Below are positions 43,608 to 52,467 of a DNA stretch of 64,000 bases, piece by piece (within the stretch, counting starts at the first letter, position 1; every line of letters starts with the position of its first letter). The notes beneath the pieces were generated by a model. The model saw nothing but the letters and a program-made list of their open reading frames with translations, made no database searches and was not told where the DNA came from. Origin of the DNA: Phycisphaerae bacterium. GTDB lineage: Bacteria > Planctomycetota > Phycisphaerae > UBA1845 > CAIVHJ01. The DNA is taken from NCBI GenBank assembly GCA_022072405.1, contig JAJVHX010000008.1, positions 62,001 to 126,000 of the forward strand. Direction: 5' to 3'. Made by a program: the position numbers and the translations under genes.

Positions 43608-43654
43608 GCAGGTAGCAGAACACGCTCCGAGTTGTGCTGCCTGCTTTTATTTTA
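43608..43654 (+). terminator. Rho-independent terminator of the precursor cassette
   Basis: The arms GCAGGTAGCAGAAC and GTTGTGCTGCCTGC form a 14-bp stem with one wobble and one mismatch, followed by TTTTATTTTA. It ends the three-gene precursor unit. Confidence 0.8.
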
Positions 43655-43665
43655 CCGGCGGTTAA

Positions 43666-46404
43666 TTAGCTCAGTCGCGGCGGCGTTTTATCGGGATGGA
43701 TGGCACCCAATTCGAGAACCTTGGTCAGTAAAGCAGCATCCACCTGGCCGCGCTGCAGCAGGCTGTGCAGGGCGGTATAAGTAATGTGGTAGCGGTTGAT
43801 TTCGAAGAAATCGCGGAGTTCGGCTCGGGCTTCGCTGCGACCGAAACCGTCGGTCCCCAGGGTGGTCAGCCGACCCGGCAACCAGGGCGAAATCTGATCC
43901 GGCAGGGTGCGTACGTAATCTGTGGCGGCCACGATCGGCCAATCTTCTCCCGCCAGCTGCTGATGTAAAAAAGCAACGCGCGGCGGTTCGGTTGGATGCA
44001 ACCGATTCCAGCGTTCCACATCCATGGCATCGCGCTTCAGTTCGGTATAGCTGGTAATGCTCCATACGTCAGCCGCCACGTTGAACTGCTCCGCCAGGAT
44101 TTCCTGCGCACGCAACGCTTCGTTGAGTATCGGTCCGCTGCCGAAAAGATGCATCCGGGGGCGCGTACCGGCCGCTTCGCGATATTGCTCGAAGGTACGG
44201 AATTTGTACATTCCGCGAATGATGCCTTCCTCGCAGCCTTCGGGTTTGGAGAGTTGCGCATAAGGTTCGTTATAGAGGGCCAGATAATAGAAGATGTCCT
44301 GCCGCAGGTCATACATCCGCACCAGGCCATTGTGGACGATATGGACGACTTCGTAGGCAAAGGCCGGGTCATAGGAGAGGCAGTTGGGTACGGTGGAAGC
44401 GTGCAGCAGGCTGTGGCCATCCTGATGCTGCAGGCCTTCACCGGCCAGCGTGGTTCGTCCGGCGGTGCAGCCGCACAGAAACCCTTTGCTGCGGGCGTCG
44501 GCGGCGGCCCAGATACTGTCGCCAATCCGTTGAAAACCAAACATCGAATAAAACAGGAAGAAGGGGATCGTATTGACGCCGTGAATCGCATACGCACTAC
44601 CCGCAGCAGTAAACGAAGCCAGGGAACCGGCTTCGGTGATCCCTTCTTCGAGGATCTGGCCGTTCTTTGCTTCGCGGTAGTAAAGAAACAGATGCGAATC
44701 CACCGGTTCGTAAAGCTGACCGGTGTGTGCGTAGATGCCATACTTGCGGAACAGGGCATCCATACCGAACGTGCGGGCTTCATCGGGCACGATCGGCACG
44801 ATCAGGTTGCCCATATAAGGATCATCCATCAGGCGGGCCAGCATGCGGACAAAAGCCATGGTGGTGCTGGCTTCGCGATCGCCGGACCCGCTCATGAATT
44901 CGTTGAACATGGTGACATCGGGCAGCCGCAGGGGCTGACTGCGGTTGACCCGTGCCGGTACAAATCCGCCCAGCCGGTGACGACACGCATAAAGATACTC
45001 ATAGAGATCGCTGTCGGCCCGCGGGCGGTAGAAGGGGGCGTGAGCAATTTTGTCATCGGGGATGGGCAGATCGAAACGATCGCGGAAATGGCGGAGATCG
45101 TCGAGATCGAGTTTCTTCTGCTGGTGAGTAATGTTTTTGCCTTCCCCGGCGTCACCCAGGCCGTAGCCTTTTACCGTCTTGGCCAGGATCACGGTGGGCG
45201 AACCCTGATGATGAAAAGCGCGATGATAGGCGGCGTAGACCTTCAGCGGGTCGTGACCACCGCGCTTCAGGGCGTAGATATCCTCATCGGTCAGCGCTTC
45301 GACCAGTCGGGTCGTTTCCGGATATTTTCCGAAGAAATGCTGGCGGACAAAGCCGCCGCCCTCGACTTTGTACTTCTGATATTCACCGTCAACCACTTCG
45401 CCCATGCGCTGGACCAGTCGACCGGATTCATCGGCATCGAGTAATGGATCCCAGTTGCCGCCCCAGATGACTTTCAGGACGTTCCATCCGGCCCCCCGAA
45501 AGGCCGCTTCAAGTTCCTGGATAATCTGCCCATTACCGCGCACCGGTCCATCCAACCGCTGCAGATTGCAGTTGATCACCCAGATCAGGTTATCGAGTCG
45601 TTCGCGCGACGCCAGCGTGATCGATCCCAGTGCTTCCGGTTCATCCATCTCCCCATCACCCATGAAGGCCCAGACCTTGGAGCGGCTGGTATCGCAGATC
45701 CCGCGATCGAGCAGATAGCGGTTGAAGCGTGCCTGATAGATGGAACTGAGCGGTCCCAGACCCATCGAGACCGTGGGGTACTGCCACAGTTTGGGCATCA
45801 GCCAGGGATGCGGATAAGAGGAGAGACCGCCCCCCGTCGCCAGCTCGCGGCGATAATTATGCATCAGTGAGGGATCGAGCCGCCGCTCCACGTAGGCCCG
45901 GGCGTAGATGCCCGGTGCGGCGTGGCCCTGAAAATAGATCTGATCTCCGGCAAACGGGCCGTCGGGCGCCCGGAAAAAGTGATTGAAGGCCACCTCATAG
46001 AGTGTCGCTGCTGACGCATAGGTGCTGATGTGGCCGCCGATGCCCTCGCTCTTGCGATTGGCCCGCACGACCAAGGCCATCGCGTTCCAGCGGATAATGC
46101 TCTTGATTTTCCGTTCCAGGGCGATGTCGCCGGGGAAGGCGGGTTGCTCGCTGTGGTGAATGGTGTTGATATAAGGCGTGTTGGCGCTGAAGGGTAAGGC
46201 GACACCGTGGGCATGGCTGCGCTGAATGAGTTGCTGCAGCAGAAAGCGGGCCCGTTCGGGACCGGCCTGCTGAATAACCGCATCGAGTGAATCAACCCAT
46301 TCACGAGTTTCCTGGGGGTCGTGATCCTGCAGGTGATAGATGCTCATATTATCGAGAATACTCCGGCCCAGCGGGCCTTCTAGACATTGGGGATCCAGGC
46401 GCAT
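43666..46404 (-). CDS. aceE: Pyruvate dehydrogenase E1 component, homodimeric type
   Basis: 912 residues. It decarboxylates pyruvate with thiamine diphosphate and passes the acetyl group to the E2 lipoyl domain. An early block NAMALVVRANRKSEGIGGHISTYAS is typical, with IYFQGHAAPGIYARAYVE. The ThDP motif is GDGEMDEPEALG, followed by VINCNLQRLDGPVRGNG. Later blocks include FLFYSMFGFQRIGDSIWAAAD and EGLQHQDGHSL. GGAG precedes the start. No E2 or E3 gene is adjacent; they must lie elsewhere. Confidence 0.95.
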   Translation of the reverse strand: MRLDPQCLEGPLGRSILDNMSIYHLQDHDPQETREWVDSLDAVIQQAGPERARFLLQQLIQRSHAHGVALPFSANTPYINTIHHSEQPAFPGDIALERKIKSIIRWNAMALVVRANRKSEGIGGHISTYASAATLYEVAFNHFFRAPDGPFAGDQIYFQGHAAPGIYARAYVERRLDPSLMHNYRRELATGGGLSSYPHPWLMPKLWQYPTVSMGLGPLSSIYQARFNRYLLDRGICDTSRSKVWAFMGDGEMDEPEALGSITLASRERLDNLIWVINCNLQRLDGPVRGNGQIIQELEAAFRGAGWNVLKVIWGGNWDPLLDADESGRLVQRMGEVVDGEYQKYKVEGGGFVRQHFFGKYPETTRLVEALTDEDIYALKRGGHDPLKVYAAYHRAFHHQGSPTVILAKTVKGYGLGDAGEGKNITHQQKKLDLDDLRHFRDRFDLPIPDDKIAHAPFYRPRADSDLYEYLYACRHRLGGFVPARVNRSQPLRLPDVTMFNEFMSGSGDREASTTMAFVRMLARLMDDPYMGNLIVPIVPDEARTFGMDALFRKYGIYAHTGQLYEPVDSHLFLYYREAKNGQILEEGITEAGSLASFTAAGSAYAIHGVNTIPFFLFYSMFGFQRIGDSIWAAADARSKGFLCGCTAGRTTLAGEGLQHQDGHSLLHASTVPNCLSYDPAFAYEVVHIVHNGLVRMYDLRQDIFYYLALYNEPYAQLSKPEGCEEGIIRGMYKFRTFEQYREAAGTRPRMHLFGSGPILNEALRAQEILAEQFNVAADVWSITSYTELKRDAMDVERWNRLHPTEPPRVAFLHQQLAGEDWPIVAATDYVRTLPDQISPWLPGRLTTLGTDGFGRSEARAELRDFFEINRYHITYTALHSLLQRGQVDAALLTKVLELGAIHPDKTPPRLS

Positions 46405-46583
46405 CAGACCGACTCCTGACGACCGGCGAATCGATCCCTCTCCTCTGGAGAGGCTGACAGTTTCGCCGGGCGCTGTTTGTGACTCCTCTAACCCACGGAT
46501 ATAATAACGTTTTCACCGAAGGATGCATCATAGACCGGATTATATGAGTCTGATCTGGTTGCAGCCCAAAAAGAGATGAGCAG

Positions 46584-47081
46584 ATGACTCCAATGATTGA
46601 AATATTCTGCGACACAGATCGCCCGGCCATCAAAGCCCTGGTGGAACAGCATTGGGCGGGGGCGGGCATGTGCATCAAGGGTGATCTGTGTTATCCCCAT
46701 CAGCATGATGGCTTTGTGGCGCGGGCGGATCAACAGATCGTCGGCTGGATCACTTTCATCTGCCACGGGCCGACGATGATGCTCAGCAGCCTGAACAGTT
46801 TGCGCAAGGGACTGGGAATCGGTTCGAACCTGGTATTGCGTACCGTGGATGAAGCACGCAAGCGTGGGGTTGGGCGCATCTGGCTGACCACGACGAACGA
46901 TAACTTACATGCCTTGTGGTTTTATCAGCGGTTGGGATTTCGGTTGGTGGCCATTTACCCCGATTCGATAAATCAGGCCCGTAGCCGGCTGAAGCCGTCG
47001 ATTCCCGAACATGGGCCCAACGGTTTATTGATTAATGATGAAATTGAACTGGAGTTGCAACTAAGCCCCTACACCCATTAG
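46584..47081 (+). CDS. GNAT family N-acetyltransferase
   Basis: 165 residues, with AGATGAGCAG just upstream of ATG 46584. The GNAT fold is visible: an N-terminal DRPAIKALVEQHWAG helix, the acetyl-CoA site LRKGLGIGSNLVLRTVDEARKRG, then WLTTTNDNLHALWFYQRLGF with the Asn-x-x-Ala-x-x-x-Tyr block and the LGF strand turn. The substrate is unknown. It stands alone between aceE and ribH. Confidence 0.9.
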   Translation: MTPMIEIFCDTDRPAIKALVEQHWAGAGMCIKGDLCYPHQHDGFVARADQQIVGWITFICHGPTMMLSSLNSLRKGLGIGSNLVLRTVDEARKRGVGRIWLTTTNDNLHALWFYQRLGFRLVAIYPDSINQARSRLKPSIPEHGPNGLLINDEIELELQLSPYTH

Positions 47082-47180
47082 TTAACGTGAAGCGAATAAG
47101 AGCCGCGAGCACCAGCGTGGTGAGGGTTAAGGCCTCGTCGCGAGCGCTGGCGGACCCTGAGATTTCATGGAGCCTCGCTC

Positions 47181-47663
47181 ATGCCCAAACAGATCATTGG
47201 CCAACTGGTATTGGATGCCCGTGAGCAGATCGCCCTGGTGGTGAGTCGTTTTAATGAATTTATCACCAGCAAGCTGCGCGATGCCGCAGTCGATACGCTG
47301 ATGCGACACGGGCTGCCGGAATCGAATATCACCGAGGTGTGGGTGCCCGGAGCTATGGAACTGCCATTGGCTGCTCAGCGGTTGGCCCGCAACGGCGGTT
47401 ATGCGGCGGTGATCGCTCTGGGTTGCGTTATACGCGGGGGGACGCCCCATTTCGACTACGTGGCGGCTGAAACGATCAAGGGGCTGGCAATGGTCAGTCT
47501 GGAGTGCAGCCTGCCCATTGTGGTCGGCGTGCTCACCACCGATTCGATCGAACAGGCGGTCGAGCGGGCTGGAACCAAGGGGGGTAACAAGGGTCACGAC
47601 GCCGCGCTGACCGCCATCGAAATGGTCAGCCTGTTCCGCCAGATCCCCAAAGTAAAATCATAA
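47181..47663 (+). CDS. ribH: 6,7-dimethyl-8-ribityllumazine synthase
   Basis: 160 residues. It condenses the RibA-pathway pyrimidine with DHBP, one step before riboflavin. Family motifs: [42 protein letters not shown] (with catalytic His) and [16 protein letters not shown]. Length is normal. It is followed by a terminator and then nusB, the common ribH-nusB order, although here the two seem to be separate transcription units. ribBA is 35 kb away. Confidence 0.96.
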   Translation: MPKQIIGQLVLDAREQIALVVSRFNEFITSKLRDAAVDTLMRHGLPESNITEVWVPGAMELPLAAQRLARNGGYAAVIALGCVIRGGTPHFDYVAAETIKGLAMVSLECSLPIVVGVLTTDSIEQAVERAGTKGGNKGHDAALTAIEMVSLFRQIPKVKS

Positions 47664-47709
47664 AGCAGGACTCGGGACTGGACTGAATGACTCATGTATC
47701 GTTCGTATA

Positions 47710-47740
47710 GCACCCGGTTACACCGGGTGCTTTGTTTAAT
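47710..47740 (+). terminator. Rho-independent terminator of ribH
   Basis: An 8-bp stem GCACCCGG/CCGGGTGC with loop TTACA is followed by TTTGTTTAAT. The stem sequence is the same as in the terminator at 32531-32568. Confidence 0.78.
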
Positions 47741-47765
47741 CCAGGTTGCAACGTTTGATTGTGCA

Positions 47766-48206
47766 ATGATGATGACCACCCGCCCAACCATGTCACGCCA
47801 CGTACTTCGCATCGCGGCCATGCAGGTGCTGTTTCAATTGGATGTGCAGGGTAATGATTTTTTGTCGTGCGCAGGTGAATTTCTCGCTGAGCGTGATCTG
47901 GATGAAACCCAGCAGCAGGCGGTGCGGCAGTGGGTGCAGCAAAGCTGGTCCACACGCGAACAGGTTGATGAGGCCATCAGCACAGTCGCCCAGCACTGGG
48001 AAGTCAGCCGTCTGGCCGGCGTCGATCGGGCGATCCTGCGGCTGGCGGTGGGGGAGTTGCTGGCGGCCCAGACGCCTCCCGCCGTGGTCATCAACGAAGC
48101 GATCGAACTGGCTAAGGAATTCGGCACGGCTGAATCCCCCCAGTTCGTCAACGGCGTGCTCGATGCCGTTCTGAAAAGGGTACAGGGAACCAAAGGTATA
48201 GAATAA
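47766..48206 (+). CDS. nusB: Transcription antitermination factor NusB
   Basis: 146 residues from ATG 47766; ATG 47790 (MSRHVLRIAAMQ) is also possible. The family pattern is present: RIAAMQVLFQLDVQGND, WEVSRLAGVDRAILRLAVGELL, PAVVINEAIELAKEFGTAESPQFVNGVLDAVL. NusB binds boxA RNA with NusE to help transcribe ribosomal operons. It follows ribH and precedes ftsY. No strong ribosome binding site can be seen for either start. Confidence 0.93.
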   Translation: MMMTTRPTMSRHVLRIAAMQVLFQLDVQGNDFLSCAGEFLAERDLDETQQQAVRQWVQQSWSTREQVDEAISTVAQHWEVSRLAGVDRAILRLAVGELLAAQTPPAVVINEAIELAKEFGTAESPQFVNGVLDAVLKRVQGTKGIE

Positions 48207-48281
48207 GCTGCCGGGAATACAGAACAGTTTTAGCTAAAGGCTAACCGCTAACAACTAACAACTTATTATTTTCTACTGCTT

Positions 48282-49199
48282 ATGGGCTTTTTCGATCGAC
48301 TCAAACAAGGGCTGACCAAAACCCGCGATAAAATCGTGCAGGGTTTCCGGGCGGTATTACCTATCGGTAAAGCGATTGACGCCCAGGTGCTTGATGATTT
48401 GGAGCAGACCATGCTGGCTGCCGATATGGGGCCGGCGATAGTGCATGAACTGCTTGAGCAGATTCGCAGCCAGTGGAAGAAAGGGTTGATCAAGGAAACG
48501 CAGGAGATCGTCCCGTTCCTTCAGCAAAAACTTATTGAGCGTTTCCCGGTGGAGGATCGGCAGATTCGGTGGGCAGCCACGAAACCCACGGTGATTCTGG
48601 TGACCGGGGTGAATGGTTCGGGCAAGACCACCAGCATCGCCAAACTGGCCCATCATCTGACCCATGTCGAACAGAAAAAGGTACTGGTGGCGGCGTGTGA
48701 TACGTTCCGGGCGGCTGCGGTGGAGCAGTTGACCATCTGGGCGGACAGGATCGGCGTGCCCATTGTCAAACATGACCAGGGGTCGGACCCTGCGGCGGTG
48801 GCGTTTGATGCCTGCGAAGCGGCGCTGGCCCGGGGGATCGACGTGGTTATTGTCGATACGGCGGGACGTTTGCACACGCAGGATCATCTGATGCGCGAGC
48901 TGGCCAAGATTCAGCGGGTGATCGACAAGAAAATTCCCGGCGCGCCGCACGAGGTGCTGCTGGTGCTCGATGCGACCATCGGCCAGAACGCGGTGAACCA
49001 GGCCAAAATCTTCGGCCAGTTCGTCAAAGTCAGCGGCCTTTTTCTCGCCAAGCTGGACGGTTCCGCTAAGGGTGGTGTGGTGATCGGTATCCGCGACCAG
49101 CTTGGTGTGCCCGTTAAATTCGTCGGCCTCGGTGAAACCCCCGACGCCATCGCCCCCTTTGACCCTGCCCAGTTCGTCACCGCATTGCTGGAGAACTAG
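48282..49199 (+). CDS. ftsY: Signal recognition particle receptor FtsY
   Basis: 305 residues, the NG core only, without the long acidic A domain of enteric FtsY. The N domain begins MGFFDRLKQGLTKTRDKIV. The G domain has P-loop GVNGSGKTTSIAKLA (G1), ACDTFRAAAVEQL, DTAGRLHTQDHLM (G3) and AKLDGSAKGG (G4-like). FGETP-like GLGETPDAIAPFDPAQFV ends the protein. It docks SRP-bound ribosomes at the membrane. The next gene starts 54-88 bases downstream, depending on its start. Confidence 0.96.
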   Translation: MGFFDRLKQGLTKTRDKIVQGFRAVLPIGKAIDAQVLDDLEQTMLAADMGPAIVHELLEQIRSQWKKGLIKETQEIVPFLQQKLIERFPVEDRQIRWAATKPTVILVTGVNGSGKTTSIAKLAHHLTHVEQKKVLVAACDTFRAAAVEQLTIWADRIGVPIVKHDQGSDPAAVAFDACEAALARGIDVVIVDTAGRLHTQDHLMRELAKIQRVIDKKIPGAPHEVLLVLDATIGQNAVNQAKIFGQFVKVSGLFLAKLDGSAKGGVVIGIRDQLGVPVKFVGLGETPDAIAPFDPAQFVTALLEN

Positions 49200-49286
49200 A
49201 ACCGGTTTCGAGATGCCAATACCATGGCTCCCGTAACTCAGGAATGAAGGGAATGGCCCAGATGAAATCAAGCAAAGAGGTAAAAG

Positions 49287-49760
49287 TTGTCAAAAAAACA
49301 GCAGTCCAGTCGCAGCGTAAGGTTGCGAAAGACAGCAGGGGATTCCAAGCCGATCATGCAGCCGGTGGATGGAAAGAGTGCCATCCGCGCTTACAATGCG
49401 GCCCAGTCGGTCGGTGACAGGCGTATCTGCGACACGCTCGCCAGGATCATCGCTCAAGTTCTGCCCGGGGCGGAGAGCAAGATCTGGCACCGCCACCCGG
49501 TGTGGTTTCTGGAGGGGAACCCGATCGTCGGCTACAGTAAACTCAAAGACGGTATCCGGCTGCTTTTCTGGAGCGGGCAATCGTTCGACGAGCTTGGCCT
49601 CGCACCCGAGGGCTCCTTCAAAGCCGCCGAAGCCCGTTACACTTCTGATGATCAGGTCTCCACAATGGACCTGAAGCGGTGGCTCAGGAAATCGATCGAT
49701 ATTCAGTGGGATTACAAAAACATCGTGAAGCGAAAGGGCCGGCTTGAGCGATTGAAGTGA
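49287..49760 (+). CDS. DUF1801 family protein, possibly frameshifted at its N-terminus
   Basis: 157 residues in the frame that carries the DUF1801 body: AIRAYNAAQSVGDRRICDTLARII, IWHRHPVWFLEGNPIVGYSK, and GIRLLFWSGQSF. The only start in this frame before the conserved part is a TTG. A better signal exists in another frame: ATG 49253 preceded by GAAGG, coding MAQMKSSKEVKVVKK, which joins this frame if the seven-A tract at 49292-49298 is one base shorter. So the tract may be a real or sequencing frameshift. It begins a run of accessory genes. Confidence 0.75.
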   Translation: MSKKQQSSRSVRLRKTAGDSKPIMQPVDGKSAIRAYNAAQSVGDRRICDTLARIIAQVLPGAESKIWHRHPVWFLEGNPIVGYSKLKDGIRLLFWSGQSFDELGLAPEGSFKAAEARYTSDDQVSTMDLKRWLRKSIDIQWDYKNIVKRKGRLERLK

Positions 49761-49865
49761 CACCGGGTGATATGACGCGCACGTGTCCAGCTTCTCTGTC
49801 ATTATAGCGGTTAGACTGATCACCATGGCTGACAGGATATCCAGAAAGTCGGTGACTACGCGGTG

Positions 49866-50693
49866 ATGAATGGTAATCTGTACCATAGGGTGATTTGTGC
49901 GGTGGTGTCAGTCATGGCCGGGTGCTCCGAGCGGCCGCGACTGCAGCAGGAACTGGTCCCGCGGCCGGCCACGCCGGCAGACGACGTGCCGCAACTGCGC
50001 GACGGCTTCGAGAAGGGTTCACTGGAGTCGTTCTGGCTGCCGGGGGATCATGGCAGCGGTCGTTTTGCACCAGGGGCAGTCGTTCTGACGAGCGACTACG
50101 CGCGCTGCGGCAGGTGGTCCGCCCGAATCACCGTACGGGAAGGAGATGTCGCGCAATTCGGTGACTCGAGACAGTTCAATGAACGCGCCGAACTGGATTC
50201 AGGCAAGCACTCCGTCATGGGCCAGGACGTCTGGTTTGGATTCTCGTTCCTGGTCCCGCACGACTTTCCGGTCGTGGACACGCGGCTGGTCGTTGTCCAA
50301 TGGAAGCAATCAGGTCTGGAGGGAAGCCCGGTTGTCGCACAGCGTTACGTAGCCGGTCGGCATTTTGTCACGATTCGCGATCTGCGCACACGCGGAAATT
50401 GGCGGGCGACGTACGATCTGCCCAAAATCGTACCCGAACGCTGGAACGACATGGTGTATCGGATTCGCTTTTCGAATGGTGCGGACGGTGTTGTCGAGAT
50501 CTGGATGAACGGCGAGCAGGTGGTCAGGTGCGATGGACCTACGACTTCTTCTGCGGGCCAAGAACAGTTTTACCACAAAATCGGGCTCTACCGGGATCGA
50601 ATGCCCGAGCCGATGACGATCTACGTAGACAACTACGCGATCGGCCAGAGCCATGAAGAAGTTGATCCCGCGCGGTTTGAGCAAGGAAAATAG
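49866..50693 (+). CDS. Secreted polysaccharide-lyase-like lipoprotein
   Basis: 275 residues from ATG 49866. A short signal ends in VMAGCSE, a lipobox. The mature domain begins DGFEKGSLESFWLPGDHGSG and shows a beta-jelly-roll series: SDYARCGRWSARITVREGD, NERAELDSG, WFGFSFLVPHDFP, and VVVQWKQ. It continues with WNDMVYRIRFSNGADGVVEIWMNGEQVV and YHKIGLYRDR. This pattern matches the heparin-lyase/alginate-lyase-like Polysacc_lyase family and related glucanase-like folds. The likely role is breaking down an extracellular polysaccharide. Confidence 0.8.
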   Translation: MNGNLYHRVICAVVSVMAGCSERPRLQQELVPRPATPADDVPQLRDGFEKGSLESFWLPGDHGSGRFAPGAVVLTSDYARCGRWSARITVREGDVAQFGDSRQFNERAELDSGKHSVMGQDVWFGFSFLVPHDFPVVDTRLVVVQWKQSGLEGSPVVAQRYVAGRHFVTIRDLRTRGNWRATYDLPKIVPERWNDMVYRIRFSNGADGVVEIWMNGEQVVRCDGPTTSSAGQEQFYHKIGLYRDRMPEPMTIYVDNYAIGQSHEEVDPARFEQGK

Positions 50694-50712
50694 CTGACCA
50701 AAGGAGTCATGA

Positions 50713-51363
50713 ATGAGCAAAGCAAGGATCGGCCACCCAGCCACGGCGGTCAGTCGCGGCGCTAAAACTACACAGAAACGTGCAGCTGTGAAGTTGGCCA
50801 ACAGCAGCAAAAAAGAATTGCCGCTGCAGCAACGTGAAGAGTTGCTCAAGGCATTGAAAACCCGCTTCGAGAAAAACATGAACCGCCATCAAAGTCTGGA
50901 CTGGGCTAAAGTACAGGCCAGGCTCGAAGCGACTGCTGAAAAACTGTGGTCGCTGAATGAAATGGAACGGACTGGCGGCCAGCCGGATGTTGTTGGCCAT
51001 GACAAAATGATGGGCGAGTATATATTTTTTGATTGCTGCCCGGAAAGTCCCAGTGGCCGCAGAAGCGTTTGTTATGACCACGAAGGGCAGGAATCCAGGA
51101 AAGAACATAAACCGCAAGGCAATGCGGTTGATATGGCCGCCACCATGGGCATTGAGCTATTGTCGGAGGAAGAGTATCGGGAGTTGCAGAAACTGCGCGT
51201 GTTTGATATGAAAACATCGAGCTGGGTAAAAACTCCTGCTGACATCAGAAAACTCGGCGGGGCCCTGTTTGGTGACCGCCGTTACGGCCAGGTCTTCGTG
51301 TATCACAACGGTGCGCAATCTTACTATGGCGCCCGGGCATTCCGTGGCTCACTGAGGGTCTGA
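50713..51363 (+). CDS. DUF4256 family protein
   Basis: 216 residues, with AAAGGAG before ATG 50713. A basic Lys/Ala-rich head of about 35 residues is followed by the DUF4256 body: LKALKTRFEKNMNRHQSLDW, NEMERTGGQPDVVGHD, SGRRSVCYDHEGQESRKEHKP, VDMAATMGIELL and WVKTPADIRKLGGALF. The family is strongly conserved but has no known function. It is found beside other small accessory proteins here (DUF1801, VOC, SRPBCC). Confidence 0.88.
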   Translation: MSKARIGHPATAVSRGAKTTQKRAAVKLANSSKKELPLQQREELLKALKTRFEKNMNRHQSLDWAKVQARLEATAEKLWSLNEMERTGGQPDVVGHDKMMGEYIFFDCCPESPSGRRSVCYDHEGQESRKEHKPQGNAVDMAATMGIELLSEEEYRELQKLRVFDMKTSSWVKTPADIRKLGGALFGDRRYGQVFVYHNGAQSYYGARAFRGSLRV

Positions 51364-51490
51364 GCCAGGTCTTTGAATCCGCGATACGTCGCTGCTTCCA
51401 CATTTCCCGTCGTTTTCGAGGGCATCCGCATAACTCAAACCAGACCATCTGGGGCATGCGCCCGAATGGTGTATGAGGAATGAAATCGAG

Positions 51491-52285
51491 ATGAGTAAAC
51501 ACTATCGACGCAGTTCGCAGCACGGGCTGTTGTGGGTCATCATTGTAATCATTGGTATCGGGTGCGGTCTCGCCGGGGGATCGACGCTGCCAAAAAGCGT
51601 GCAATGGTGGTGGGCAGTTATCGTTGTCATAGTGCCGATGTTCGTTGCCATTGCGCTATGCGTGTCTCTTACCGGGCGCATGAAGCGCCGACGGGTGGGG
51701 AACATTCAGGCGGACCTGGAGCGCGATGGATTCATCATGGACCCCCAGCCGGACGCGGAGCGCAAGAATGCGGTGCTTGCTCCGGTAGCGGATCTGCAAC
51801 GCCGACTGGAGCTGCGTAACGGCTCAGCGGGAATAGAATGGGTGGCACTGCATACGCGTCAGCCCTCAGCAGTGTGCATCTTTGAGCATTCGTATATCAC
51901 GGGATCGGGTAAGACGACGCAGGAACACCAGCACACCGTGATGGCGTGGCTGGTGCCGCAAATGACGATGGGGGGTGTTTCAGTGTTTCGTCCGCACTGG
52001 CTGCAGCGAAGGGTTTTGACGCAAAACACCACGATGGTGAAACTGGGCGACGAAGCGTTTGATAAACAATGGGTAGTACTCGGAGATGAGGCGAGCGCGA
52101 AACAGTTTTTCACCAGCTCGATGCGATTGATATTGGCGGATTCACCGAAGGGGGAAAGCTGGCACTTGGGTACTGGATGGATGGCGTGCGCGTTTGACGG
52201 GGCGATGGATACACACAACCTGGCGCTGTTTCGATCCCGGTGCGCGGAGATTGTCGCGCATTCCGGTCTGTCCGTCTGGACATAA
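51491..52285 (+). CDS. Two-helix membrane protein with soluble domain, unknown
   Basis: 264 residues from ATG 51491; an in-frame ATG 18 bases earlier is also possible. Two membrane helices (LLWVIIVIIGIGCGLAGG and WWWAVIVVIVPMFVAIALCVSL) are followed by a basic turn and a cytoplasmic soluble domain of about 190 residues, including EHQHTVMAWLVPQMTMGGVS and WVVLGDEASAKQFFTSSMR. No family was recognised. The gap after it (52286-52467) holds no gene that I can support. Confidence 0.65.
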   Translation: MSKHYRRSSQHGLLWVIIVIIGIGCGLAGGSTLPKSVQWWWAVIVVIVPMFVAIALCVSLTGRMKRRRVGNIQADLERDGFIMDPQPDAERKNAVLAPVADLQRRLELRNGSAGIEWVALHTRQPSAVCIFEHSYITGSGKTTQEHQHTVMAWLVPQMTMGGVSVFRPHWLQRRVLTQNTTMVKLGDEAFDKQWVVLGDEASAKQFFTSSMRLILADSPKGESWHLGTGWMACAFDGAMDTHNLALFRSRCAEIVAHSGLSVWT

Positions 52286-52467
52286 GAATAATATGTCGGG
52301 CACTGCAAACCGCTGCGGGAGTAATCTTGCCGGGTGAAATGGCCACCTGATTTATTATTTAACGCGGTGCGAACAGAGCGAACGTGCGGGTTAACGCCTG
52401 CGGCTTATCAAGAAAGAACAGGTTGTTTGTCATAAACTGATGCAGAATGAAATAATGGGAGGTTAAT

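Noticed and set aside
41926-43665. Reading the precursor cassette as a toxin-antitoxin or bacteriocin immunity locus
   Set aside because: All three genes have the same leader type, and none resembles an immunity, antitoxin or nuclease protein.
47088-47155. Possible repeat just before ribH (GAGCCGCGAGCACCAGCG...GAGCGCTGGCGGACC)
   Set aside because: It recalls planctomycete intergenic repeats, but there is only one copy in the window and the arms do not form a clean hairpin, so it is not listed.
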